NCBI GenBank assembly: GCA_000711775.1
Contig: ARYC01000383.1
Location: forward strand, 52,498-116,497
From: Oxytricha trifallax
Taxonomy: Eukaryota > Ciliophora > Spirotrichea > Sporadotrichida > Oxytrichidae
DNA: 64,000 bases
Reading direction: 5' to 3'
Part shown: positions 46,506-57,564 of the stretch, piece by piece
How the letters are laid out: each line of letters begins with the position of its first letter
Position numbering within the stretch: position 1 is the stretch's first letter
Made by a program: the position numbers and the translations under genes
Notes under the pieces: model-generated
What the model was told of the DNA's origin: nothing
Database searches by the model: none
The model's input: only the letters and a program-made list of their open reading frames with translations

Positions 46506-48203
46506 CTTTTTTATTATGAGATTAGTTAAGACTAACTAAGCATTTTTATTGTTCCTCTATGTCGTTTGATATGTAAGCCTTATAGATGTGATATCATAGA
46601 TTTTTAAGCATAAATCATTTTAGTGCTTATGTAACAGAATCTATAAAACAAGACTCTTCCCACAGACAATTTACTTCAGAATTTTTTTAACTTATCTAAG
46701 TAAGTAATTGAAGAGTAATTTTTTTTCTGTTTACTTTTTTTCGATCTAAATTGATTACAAAGTTTTATCACTCATTAAGGATGCCAATAGGTTTTATCTT
46801 TTTACAATGGCGAAAAATCTTTCCTCTGGAGCAAGTTTAAAATGATAAGGTCCTAAGATCATAATTGGAATATTCATTTACCTAATCTTCCTAATTAAAA
46901 TTAACTCATATGATAAGATGCATTATCGAGCATTATCACTGTAGAAGCTCGCCAGTTTTAGATTAAGCTTTCATGCTTTTGGACTATTTGTAGTATGAAA
47001 TAATAAACAGTCTAACTAGTAGTTTTACCTTTAATTACGACATAATAAGCTGTATTTTTGCTTGATAAACTTGCTAAGAAACTAATGGAATCAAATCTTT
47101 TAGACTCTGTACTGTTATTTAGAAGCTTTAAATTTCCATGTTTTTTTTTCCAGTTAATGCTATATCTAATGAGTCTTTCGTCAATATTTATAATTGTCTT
47201 TTCATTAAAGAGATTTTATTTGTAAAAGAAAGCAGCAATCTGTCGTTGTATTTTTGATTTACTGCATTTACTCTTGGATTTAAGTTATACTAATTCCTGA
47301 AGGTATATTGTGCTTAAGTTTTCAAGTAGTAGGTTCTTTTGAACTAGATAGACACAGTTTTGTTAGTATTTATTTTGACAAAATTTTGGACTTCCTTACA
47401 GCTTTCAATACTTTCATTTGCATCCATTTACAATTTGATACCATTAATTACTGTCTACCCTATTCTTTGGCTTTGTTACCTCCTCTTCACTTTGGTGTTC
47501 ATTATGTTATTGATTTAACTTTTTCAACTATGCATAGCTTAAGTTAAATCTTTTACAAATTGTAGCAAGTGGAACATTTCGATTATTAATTAGATTTTTG
47601 CCCTCTATTTAAATATAGAGCTATGCTGTTTTTTCCAATTTTGTTTACTTTTATTGTTCTCAAAGCATTAATCAGATCTTTTAGGGTCACAACTGACCTG
47701 TAAACTACTAATCAACGATGTAACCTGATTATCTAAAATATCCCTCATACATTGACTTAAGCTTTCTCGTTGATTATAATTGTTGATAAGTTACATTTCT
47801 AGATTGAAATTAGTTCCTTTGTATCATTTTACTAAAGCAACTGCTTTAAGCACTGTTAACATTCTATTTTAAAACTTATTGATATCCTAGTTTTATTGTG
47901 AAATGGTTTTTTTATCTATAAATTTTCCTAAATTTAATAGTGTAGCTACTATTTTAAGACTTTCTTTTCAAGTTCATCAATTTCTTGTTGTGTAAGTTAT
48001 ATAATTGCTATGTATTAACCTTCAATAGTAGAACAACTCAGTAAATTTGAGGTTTGGTATACTTGAGCTTCAAATTTATTTCTAAATTCATTCTCATCTT
48101 CATCTGGCAATGATTCATCCATCTCTTTTTCATCTTCTTGATATTTATACTTCTTAGAAAAGAAGTCAGTGATTTTAATTTTAAAGTTTCGTATTTGATT
48201 CAT
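46506..48203 (-). pseudogene. DDE transposase, IS630/Tc1/mariner-type, unit A (frameshifted)
   Basis: ATG 48203 opens with an acidic N-terminus (DFFSKKYKYQEDEKEMDESL). A helix-turn-helix follows (NNRNVPLATICKRFNLSYAQ). The catalytic core then shows the three acidic motifs of the superfamily: TIINIDERLIRYSINWKKK (first Asp), STVIMLDNASYHMS (second Asp), and GPYHFKLAPEERFFAIVKR (third acidic residue, in the place of PYSPxLNPIExxF). A 1-bp loss between the second and third motifs, and TGA codons after the HTH, break this copy. A GTAAG donor at 46505-46501 may start a terminal intron. Catalysis of element excision is the expected role. Confidence 0.8.
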
Positions 48204-48381
48204 CTATGTTTGTGGATATTAAAGTTTAGCAGGAAGCATTCTTTATAGAGAATTATGTTTTCGCAAAAGTTATTTTGAATACCAAATACTCCCTATTTGA
48301 TTTTAGTTATTTAATAAATAATTGATAACTAATTAAATTAAAATAATCATTTTTAAAACAAATGACAACCTTGATTTGAGT

Positions 48382-49217
48382 ATGGAACGCAGAGTAGATT
48401 TGACAGAAATTAATGTTAACCAAATCAGATGAAAGATTGGAAGTAAAAAGGAGCTATACGAGTTTCTAACCTTGGAGTGCAATTCCTACCTTCCAAAATT
48501 GACCTGTACGAATGTCTCTTTCCTAAATGCCATCGAAAATGGAGAGGTAAATGTAAAATACTACTGCTTAAAATTTATAGTACCTCAAAAGAAACGAAAC
48601 AATAATAACCGCCATACCTTAAATTGAAGGTCTGACGGCAGACAATTTTATTGAGTTTGCTTAGCAAAATATTCAAGCCCTGACTTTCTTACCGGATCAG
48701 TGCGATTGGCTGCACTTAAATAAGCAGTGGATTTTTTATTTTATAATGACTATTGATCCCTAGGGGACATCTTTTATGGTTTAAAAGGCAAAAGAAGGCA
48801 GATGATATCGCTTGAAAAAATCTTAAAATATGATTGTGGGAATGAGGCGAGAGTTCGTCCAAGCGCTCAATAATTACTCAATTATAGCAGTAAGATTAGG
48901 CATTTTAATACATTTCCTTAGCTTAAAAGAGAAGATCTGCATTTCTGCTTAAGCCATCTTCCTATAGAAAAATACGATAAAAAGACATTGAAGAGGTCAA
49001 GAATGAAGAAGTCTAGTTGAATTAAAGTAAATAGAAGTATTTACAGCAGAATAAAAGAGTGCGACAAGAATTGGGATAATTACAAGATCAGCTCGAAGAG
49101 CTCAACGATTACAAGACTCTCGTTATGAACTTGCATTAAGCTGAAATTATAAATGAGGATGGTAATCCGATGATGCAGCTACCCCCCTTCAATGATATGA
49201 ATAATAACTTATAATGA
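48382..49217 (+). pseudogene. Coiled-coil gene with 32-nt intron, unit A
   Basis: Homologue of the gene at 4321. It starts ERRVDLTEINVNQIR, then a TGA where unit B has TAA (Gln), then KKELYEFLTLECNSYLPKLT. The intron is at 48890-48921 (GTAAGATTAG ... TTCCTTAG, 32 nt). Exon 2 is coiled coil (QQNKRVRQELGQLQDQLEEL) and ends MMQLPPFNDMNNNLQ and TGA. One base missing just before the intron puts the exons out of frame. It faces the SecA-like gene downstream. Confidence 0.75.
48890..48921 (+). other. 32-nt intron, unit A
   Basis: GTAAGATTAG ... CATTTCCTTAG at the same position and of the same length as in the gene at 4321 and in unit B, despite nearly complete sequence divergence from the former. 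Confidence 0.75.
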
Positions 49218-50248
49218 AAAATTGATGGGTTAAGAGTGGGTTGAAAAGAATTATTAAATGATTAATTAAAATCAAACATAAAATATACACCCATGTTAAC
49301 TTTTCCAATTATGTTAATATGTTTACATATTGTTTCGTCATTCATATGCTCCTTAGAGAATTTCTTGCGACTCTTTTGGAAAGAAAGTTTATGTTTGTTT
49401 TTGCAGAAGGTTGAATGAAATGGCTTGATGAGTCCATTTGTGAATGGTGTGTTCAATCCTCTTTCCTTTAGTAGCATTCCCCTTAATCAGTTGTTAAGCA
49501 TTTTTCTAATCTCGATTTTGGTTCTTCTCTTTTTTCCTCTTTTACTGTTAGGTATTTAAGATTTTGCACTCAAGGCTCTATAAGCTTCATTTTCATGAGA
49601 AGAACTAACTTTTTAGCTCCCTGAAGATTTTGCAGAGATAGGAGAACCAATTGGCGTTTTCTCTTTGACTATCTTAGCATCTTCAATCTAACTTGTACCT
49701 GATGGAGTTTTGGCAAACTGCATTTCTTTTCACTTGCATTTTTTGGGCTTATATAATCTTACTGATTACTACCCTTTCCATTTCTCTCTTCAATAAAGGG
49801 TAACTTCTCGTCATCAAATTCATCCTCAAATGCGCTTATTTCTCGCTGGGGTTCCTCTAGCTACTCTGAATGAAGCTCAAGTTCTGAGCTGTTTTGTTAT
49901 GTTAATTGTAGCTTTCCAGCCAACCCGTACTTCTATGAAAGTATTGTCAAGAGTTTAAAGAATCTAATATGCGTTTCATTCTCTAGGAACTCTTGCCTGA
50001 ACTAGATTGCTTGCTCCACGGTATCCTGACAATAACTTATCCAGTGGATGTGTCTCCATTGTCCTTTATTTTCAAGCTTTCCAATTCTTCCGATAATTTT
50101 TTGGGTGGACCTTTTGGAAAAGATATCGCAGATAATGAGATACAAGCAGCAATTTTCCTCAATTTCCCTAGTATAATGGAAATCCGTCCCTCTTCCTTGA
50201 AGCTCAGTTATGAAGAATACCCCATACCTCTTATTGTTTTTTTTAATA

Positions 50249-50664
50249 TTGTAGGAATACATTCGATTTGGGATAATCAATTAAAATTAAAATTAAATAA
50301 TTATTAATTACCTTCAGTTATGTTTTTGGAAAATGTTTTCAAACCCTGATAATATTATACTCTCTGAAAAGCGCATTAAAAATAAGACGGTGGTTATTTT
50401 TGCTATAATGAATTTATCTCATCGCCCAAGCGAAAAAAACCCATTATACTATTTTTGGGAGTTAGCTAAAAATAAAAATTTCTCGCTTCCTGAGATGATT
50501 CAAGAATATTGTCAATAGAAAAGTCCTATAATAATTCCGGGATCTACTGTAGAATCTATTTAATTTTGAATTTTAAGTCACTTTGGATAACAGAACTGCC
50601 AATATACTAATATTTAATTAATTTAATAATAATTTATTTTCCCAAATCGAATGTATTCCTACAA
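50249..50664. mobile_element. 416-bp TIR element inside the SecA-like gene, unit A
   Basis: Ends TTGTAGGAATACATTCGATT and the reverse complement; the flanking gene sequence shows AATATT on both sides. Joining the flanks with a single AATATT restores the ATPase frame exactly (..EEKFNI-KKNNKRYGVFF..), which aligns without a gap to the uninterrupted gene at 5397-8589. Same terminal family as the foldback at 21193. Confidence 0.85.
50333..50569 (+). CDS. 78-aa ORF carried by the 416-bp element, unit A
   Basis: ATG 50333 to TGA 50567-50569 in the ciliate code, with TAG as Gln once and TAA as Gln once. The middle reads KTVVIFAIMNLSHRPSEKNP, YYFWELAKNKNFSLPEMIQE. It fills more than half of the element and is intact in both units. 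The amphipathic, basic central part could be a small DNA-binding helix-turn-helix, but that is a guess. Antisense to the host ATPase gene. Confidence 0.45.
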
Positions 50665-53025
50665 TATTGAACTTCTCTTCCAAATAGGCATCAGCCTTAG
50701 ACCCCTTAATGCCTTTCATGCTAAAAACTGAAGTTCCTTAAATTTTCTGAAATATGGCTCTGTCAGAGCGTAAGTAGATGAAGCAACTTATCACTGGAGT
50801 TAGTAAGGTCTGTTTCATGCATACCTCGTAAAGATGTTTGCAGTACTCTTGCTAAGACTTTGAAAATAGCATATCTTATATGTGAATTTTTCTCTAACTT
50901 TTAAGTGAACTAAACGAAGGGAATTTGACTTCTTTAATCTCAAATGCGGTCTCAAGGCACGTTTCCTCTTTTTGAGTCAGGTTAGAACCACTCAAGCCTA
51001 TCACTAAACTTTCTTGCTTAAGCTACGATATCAATTAAATGATTTATTATGGAGTGCCTTCAAACATCAACCAATCATACTCGTCGATAACTATAGAGCT
51101 GGAATTTATTAGCTATAAGTAACTTTCATCATCTTGCAGAGCGAAATACTTATGAGTCATATATTAAACCCCTAGCTTTGCTTCAAACTAATTATAGTTT
51201 GTATTTAAACTACTATTTTATAATTAATTAAAATCCCTTTTCATCCCGTAATACTAGGTAGTCATTTTTTCCCAAGAATTATTGAACTCTTTTATCTTTC
51301 AAGAGTTAAAAGAACTGCAATAGAAGCGCACAATAGGGTCTTTCCGTTCCCAATCCCGAAGTTCAAGAAATAATACGGTCTACAACCCAAAGGGCGAAAT
51401 AAATACAGAACTTTTACAGTGCTAAAAACTAAAACATCTTCTAATTTTTGTTGTTATTGCTACTTAGAAGTCTAATTTTCTTATAAGTGGCAACAATACT
51501 GATAGACTTAATCTTTGTTTTTGTTCATCTTCTTAAACTTACCAACAATTTTATATGATTACTTTCCAGTTAGGTCGTCAATCTTCTTGGGATTCTTTAA
51601 GTGTATGCAAAGAGCTGCTGTTGCCACTTATAAGATCAGCTAATAAATCGGGCCGACTCTTAATACCCTTTTCAATTTGTATAAAGGCAATCTATTCCAG
51701 GACTTTTATAATTTCTTGGTGTTTCCCAATCCAGTTTTGATTTCTTTCCTTGAGTTCTACTGAAAATTAAGCAATTAACAATGAGAAATCAGTTTAGTTA
51801 TGATAATCCCATTTTTTAATGAATATATCGCTGATATGGCTTACCATTTTATCTAAATCATGATAGTTTTTTTTATTAACTGAGTGCACATATTTGGAGA
51901 AAGTCCTCAACTACATTGATTGGGATCTCTCTGATCAATAGCAGTCCATGATCTTGCTTTAGTATTTGAATGATTGGTTTGTTCAAACATTGCAAGGTAT
52001 TTGGGAGAAGTCTGATTACTTGAGATCAATTTTGAATTGAGAAAAAGTGCCACCCATAATTGGAATGATTCCAATGTTCTTTTTGTCCAACAACACAAGC
52101 TCTTCTTATAGCTTGGAAAACTTTCCCACTTCATTGATAAAGATATAGTTAGGCAAGCCCAAGGTTTGCTCTGAATTCGGCCTCTATGCAAGAAGAGTCA
52201 TGGAATTCTTTAATAGATCTTTGTCTATTTTAATAATTTCATTTCTGTAGTATAGAAGGGATTACACAAAGAGGCCAGTCTTTATTTGAAGATCTACTTT
52301 TGAACTAAGGTTTAGCTCATGGATAATTGCGAACATGCCGTCATAAAAATTGGAAGAGCAAGTAGTTTTCAAGTTTATCAAGAATTCTAGTAGACTTTGC
52401 CAGCTCCTCTCGCATATCTTTTCTAGGAATTCATATCGCTCCAATTGCTTGAGCATATATTATCTGAGGTAATTAGAAGTAATCTCAGATTAGATTTTAG
52501 TACCATAGTTTGCCTGTGGGGTAAGTAAGGACTAAGCATTGAGCACGTCCTTCGTGCCTTATTAATTTCTAGGAACATGGTGTCCCATTTGACTGTAGTC
52601 AATAGCAACCCTATGGGGACTATCAAAGCCATTTAGAGACTTTGCTTTCATCGATTTAGAGTGATTCTTGGACTTCTTATTTAATATGAACATGCTTATG
52701 AACCTAGGTAGGTCTTTTGAGTTCCTTAAAATCTTGAACTCGTCTAGTTCGATCAACTAATCGATGTCATAATTTGCCATAGGTAGAATTAGTTTTGCTC
52801 TATCTATAAATTCAGGGTGCTCGCCCCCCCTCATATATAGACTTGTGGCCTCTTCGCTTGCTGTTCAAGAGATCGACTTTGTTATTTTACGAGTCCATTT
52901 AAAATGCTGGAGTGTCCACTAGGTGGTACCCTGTCTTTCATCAATGAGACTATCTGTTTTACTTATTTAGACTCAATATTTTTAATATAGTCTTAGGATA
53001 GTTTACTTTCTTCAAAGCTCAACAT

Positions 53026-53864
53026 AGTGTAAAGGTTTTATGTTTTAATGTGGCGGCAAAAATTCTTAATTAAAACTTAAATAATTATTAAATAGTCTTA
53101 ATTAACGATTTTAATTTTAAAAAAAGCGCTCTTTATACACATCATTAAGGGAATAATTACTCTTTTGCTTCATATTTACTCTCATAAATATCCACAACCC
53201 CCAGGAAGTTTCCAGTCAGCAGTGATCAACTTAGCCAACGATTCACTGAGGGTCAAGAATGTGGGAATTAAATATAGATCAATAAGTTAACTTGACAAGA
53301 TGTAGAAAAAAGTTAAAAAATAATTTAAGAATTCTTAATTAAGTTAAAAAAAATAATAAGAATTAATTAAGACACATCGATACTAGAATGAAATTTTACA
53401 ATGAAATGTGCAGATTTTAGCCAGCCCTCGGACATTCAGCTACTATAGGCTTGAGTAAAGCTAGGTCTTTTCATGGGAACAATTTTTAGTAAAAATTTGA
53501 CTATTAGGAATTAGCAAACCTTGATGAAATAGTAGAGTTAGCTCTTTTTTAATGCAGACTAAGGAGTTTCATTTAGTATATTTAATTGCATTCTTCAGTA
53601 ATGATTCCATAATTCTTTTTCAATAAAATATTTCATGAAACTAAACAACTATTACCAGGATAATAATATCGCTTAAATTAGGGTTTTTTGGTTAACTTTA
53701 CTTTCTTGAAGAGGTTAAGTCTTTTAAATAAATTCAAAATCAAGCATATGTATTTGAATATTTATTTTATTCTCAATTCTAAAATGTTTACCTTATTTAA
53801 AACTCTTTGAAACTGCTCAAATTAGGTGTTTACAGTCATTTTGTCAATATTTATAAATTATTGT
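53026..53864. other. AT-rich right end of unit A
   Basis: Upstream of the ATPase start. It contains a short GC-richer stretch (near 53200-53260, CCCCCAGGAAGTTTCCAGTC) and one near 53420-53450 (CCAGCCCTCGGACATTC), but no gene that I can support. The promoter of the ATPase gene should lie here. Confidence 0.4.
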
Positions 53865-53939
53865 ATTTTTATCAATTAACGATTATATAGCCAATTTTCT
53901 TGGTTGCGACAAGTTTTTCCTATCAAATCATAGAAAATG

Positions 53940-54200
53940 TAATCTTAGTATCTAGAGGAAGCTGATCAATAGTAGATAGCTTGGGGAGCAGTTAAAGTAG
54001 AATTGAAGTTTCTTAAGACATCTGCCTTTGACAAAGTCCAAGCCAGGCATTGTTCTCTTAGTTGCCAGCCTTGGTCTCTCAAAGAGTAGTCATCTGGTGA
54101 CGTCGTAAGTAAGTTAATAGGTTTGAAAGACGAGCTCTAAAAACTATGATCTCTTGCTTTCCTCATCTAGGTGATTTGCCTAAGGCTCAGGATGGATGAA
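53940..54200 (+). ncRNA. Candidate structured non-coding block, unit B
   Basis: Second copy of the block at 42880. Differences are concentrated in the hairpin segment (GCCTTTGACAAAGTCCAAGCC in place of GCCTGTGACAAAAGTC), while the GCCAGCCTTGGTCTCTC and TCTGGTGACGTCG blocks are unchanged. Confidence 0.45.
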
Positions 54201-54308
54201 AGAAAGAGACATAGATTTGGGATTTTGATTTGCCCATTTTATTAAAACTTGAATTTCTCGAGATAAGGTAAAAATTTTAAAATTAAAATAAAATTTTAGA
54301 TATATAAA

Positions 54309-56030
54309 TCAATTTAGCATTTGTATTGTGACCCAGCCCTTTCTTAAATTGTTTTTCCTACCAAAATATCACAGTAAAAACCATTAGGTACCATTTATTC
54401 AATAAAGCTGTTAAATTTCAACAGGCTTTTATGAGTTACCCCCTGGAATAGTTGCAATAACATCGCTTAATTTAAAGTGAAAAGTTCCTTTTGATTCTTT
54501 GCCTTTCAAGCCAACTAAGCATATTTCCTTGCTATGTCTTAGGGCAGTAACCTTGACTGTTTTTCAATTCTACGTTTATGCCTTACTTGACCCACACCAA
54601 CAGGTCTACTATTCTAAATGAAATATTAATTAAGATTCAATTTTATTTACCTGTAGCCTTTAACCAGCAAGAAAGCGATTGCATCTACAAACTTCTTCCC
54701 AGCAGTCCATATAAAAATAATTCTATTGTCTTGAAGATCCTCAACTCCTAGCTTGTATAAACTTTTCCTTCCCTCTGTTTTGTAATTTATGAAATTGCTA
54801 CCTGTATTTGACTCAAAATCAATCGGCCAAGGATAATCCATTTCTAAAACATCAAATTTTCTTCCAAAAAGTACTTGTTAAGTTTCCCCAATAACTTTCA
54901 GAACATTATTCTAAAAAAGCATCACAATTTATAGTAATTGATGGCATGCTTTCATCTAATTGAGAACTTAAACTCTTCATCTTTTCCAATTCTTTTATTG
55001 ATTGCATGTATTAATTTTAAACTTTTTTTTTAATCTTAGGCTTTGAATTATTTTTATCATTGTTTTTGGGGTTTGTAAATACAAAATTTTCTATAGCTTG
55101 TTTTGAATTAATTTGATTATCTTGCATTTATATTCCAAAGAATGCCTTTAATTTATCAGTAATTTCTAATAAAAACTAAATAGCTTTACTAATTAATTCG
55201 AGACTAAAAATTATTTCTCAATATTATTGTATTTTTTGTTTTTAAAAACAGATTCTAATTCGGCTTCAATCGTCAAACATTAAAACTCAATTGTTTTGAC
55301 GTGTTAGTTACTGATTTATTTCAAAGTCTAAATTTATTTTTTGATAAAATCGTTGTCTTATATAAACATTATAATGAATTCTTTGGATTTATTATTGATT
55401 TCAATAAGTTTTTAGTATGATGTTAAGTGATGAGGGAGGTCAGCTTGCTTTTTAATTTAATTCTCAAGGTATGAGTACCTCATTTTCAGGCCTTAAACGA
55501 ACTCATCTTTTTCGAATTATTACGAAATGATGTCTGAAGTTTATCACAATTTGCGAAAATATCCTGAAACTCACTGTCTAAAAATCTTTGTCTTATGAAT
55601 ATGCTCTCATCTTCTGGTTTGGCTATTTATTCATTTAATTTCAATTAAGTAGTTTATATTTCTATTTGTTGATTAATGGCTTTTTCTGTTTCAAAGTGTG
55701 CATCGTTCTAGATTTACGGGCATGTGTGGTAATCTCTTATTTCCTAAATTTTGAACCCTTAAAAGTATTCCTCGAGCCTCTAATTCTTTTTGTGTGAAGT
55801 TTTTATGTATTTGCTCATATCCTTTGTAGTTTTTTTAAGTAATTATTCCTTCAATATCGGTGCAATATCTACTAATAACAACCTGTCTTGTGTAGAATCT
55901 TTGTTTTTAGATTGGTTTTGAATCTTTTCGATAAAATGATTATACATGACTAAAGTACTGAATAAACTCTTATGCTTAAATATTTGATTCTTTATTTTTA
56001 TGAATTTATTGTTAACTCCTTTATTATCAT
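54309..56030 (-). pseudogene. MT-A70-type N6-adenine methyltransferase, unit B (better preserved)
   Basis: The motif run here is intact from EMDYPWPIDFESN through GVEDLQDNRIIFIWTAGKKF to LLVKGYR. Then comes a probable 37-nt intron (GTAAATAAAA ... CATTTAG, 54611-54647), then IVDLLVWVK, and after one frame change HSKEICLVGLKGKESKG (family NHSKEHCLVGVKG), SDVIATIPGG, and after another FGRKNNLRKGWVTIQMLN at TGA 54309-54311, close to the usual MT-A70 C-terminus. Frameshifts near 54546, 54410 and 55760, and one near the N-terminus, remain. The catalytic motif is DYPW instead of DPPW, the same first position as in unit A, so the Pro-to-Tyr change predates the duplication. It may be catalytically altered, or a non-catalytic partner subunit, as known for METTL14 and MTA9-type proteins. 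Confidence 0.75.
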
Positions 56031-56778
56031 TTTGAATTTTTGATTATTTTAATCTAAACTTTCCCAATTTTTGAAATATTCTTTGGGTTAATTATTTAAC
56101 TATTAATTATTGTTTAAATAATTTGATACTTTCTCTTTAGAATATAAGTATGTAAGTAATCATCTTGTTATAGTTCGCTTAATGAAAACATTTTGTTATT
56201 AAACTTTTTATAAATATTTTTATCATTTTTTTAAGATTCAATAGCTGCTTTAATATATAATTCTGGGAAATTACAAAAGAAAGCATAATAAACATGTTAA
56301 TCTTTTTTGGCTATTTAAAAATGTATTCATTTTATACTTTTAAGTCCTATAAAAAAGATTTTAAACATTAAATCAGAAAATCAAAAATAATTTTTACTGA
56401 TTTTTAAAATCTTCCATTATTCACTTTTAGTTCATTTCAATTTATTAACAAAAGGGGTGTGTTTAAACTTAATATACAGTTTAAAATAAGTAACTTATGT
56501 ATAATTTAATGAAATATAAGAAAACATATAATTAAGTATTCTTTAGAGCTATCAATTAAAAGAATATTTATCATACGTAATAAGACGTTAAGAAATTTAT
56601 ATAAAAACTTTATTATATCTTTTATTTATGGGCCCTTATTAAATACTGAAATGTCTCATTTAACAAACAGTGAAAATAGTTTAAATAAATTTTAAATATA
56701 ATTTAATATACCCATTTTAAATAATATTCGGATTTATAACTTATCAAATTAAGTTTAATCTTTTAGGTTATATAATTA

Positions 56779-56944
56779 GCGCGTATATATTCCGCGCATA
56801 TAATTTGTACTTATTTATTTTATTTTTGGACAATATATGAAAAGAATATTATACATTAGTTTAATAGTTTGTTTCTAATTTAGTTTGTATCAAGCGCGGA
56901 TATTTAACCCGATCATATAAACTGCTCGGAATTATTATCCGCTC
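56779..56944. promoter_or_regulatory. CG-rich palindromic modules, unit B
   Basis: Three modules remain: 56779-56797 (GCGCGTATATATTCCGCGC, unchanged), 56894-56914 (GCGCGGATATTTAACCCGAT.) and 56924-56944 (GCTCGGAATTATTATCCGCT.). The first module of unit A is missing by deletion. Substitutions fall mainly at CpG positions in the last two. Confidence 0.6.
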
Positions 56945-57564
56945 TATTATATAATAGTTTTTTTATTTATATTTTGGGTAATACTTACTTAAATTTAATC
57001 AAGAATAAATTATGAATGAATTGTTTAATTTAAGGGGTTTTATTTATAAATAGGTTTGAAAAGTCTTTCTTACTTATAAAGACTTATATTTTATCAATTA
57101 AACTCTTTGTTATTTATGGATCTTTTCAGTTTTTTTTATATATTTTTTAGTATAAACTTACAAGTAATAACAATTGGTTTTTATTTAAGGCTCTCACTTG
57201 ATTTACCTCATTACCTTAAATTGCTTCTACCTATAAGAAAAATAGTAAGAAAAGTAGTGTTTCTCCCTGTGAATAAATATGAATCTATAACAAAATATAA
57301 AATTACTTTTATGTTAGTTTATTAATAATTGTCCGAAGAGGACATGGTTTGCTTTTAAATTTATTATATTTCAAATTAAATAAAAGTTTTATTTATAATG
57401 AAGTTAAAACGAAATCAATTTGAAAGAAACAATATAATCTTTTTATTGAGCAATTATATTTCATATTATAAAAAAAAAAGTTTTAATTATTAAAATTTGG
57501 TCAATTTGTTGTGTTTATTTTTTGCTTTCTTTGAAATCAATTGAAACTAAATTCTTTGACTTAC

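Larger units (their letters stand above)
49570..53025 (-). pseudogene. SecA-like ATPase, unit A, split by a 416-bp element
   Basis: Candidate start ATG 53025 (LSFEESKLSQDYIKNIESKQ); end TGA 49570-49572. The N-terminal region aligns with the copy at 5397-8589 (IKIDKDLLKNSMTLLAQRPN, TLGLPNYIF against IEDELIQESILLLIRSPN, ALGLANFVF). Walker A-like FGIGNGKTLLC lies near 51345. The C-terminal motor motifs ELQGRGTDF and KIIGRIGKLENKG lie on the other side of the inserted element (50249-50664). An extra base in the C/G run after Walker A (near 51278) shifts the frame here but not in unit B. Another break lies in a G7 run near 52829. The C-terminus is acidic then basic. Confidence 0.7.
42831..53864. 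mobile_element. Duplicated 11.03-kb unit, copy A (complete)
   Basis: Sequence from ATTTTTATCAATTAAC at 42831 recurs at 53865 in the same orientation and is co-linear to the window end. The unit holds, left to right: a conserved non-coding block, an MT-A70-like gene (minus), CG-rich palindromic modules, a DDE transposase gene (minus), a coiled-coil gene (plus) and a SecA-like ATPase gene (minus) interrupted by a 416-bp element. Transposase plus cargo suggests one mobile element inserted or amplified twice. I find no terminal inverted repeats at the duplication borders, so segmental tandem duplication is equally possible. Confidence 0.85.

Noticed and set aside
47308-47547. 79-codon plus frame (and 69-codon partner at 58392)
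   Set aside because: Antisense to the transposase gene.
49993-50307. 104-codon plus frame repeated at 61098
   Set aside because: Antisense of the conserved GRGTD/GRIGK part of the SecA-like gene; its identity in both units only reflects the conserved block.
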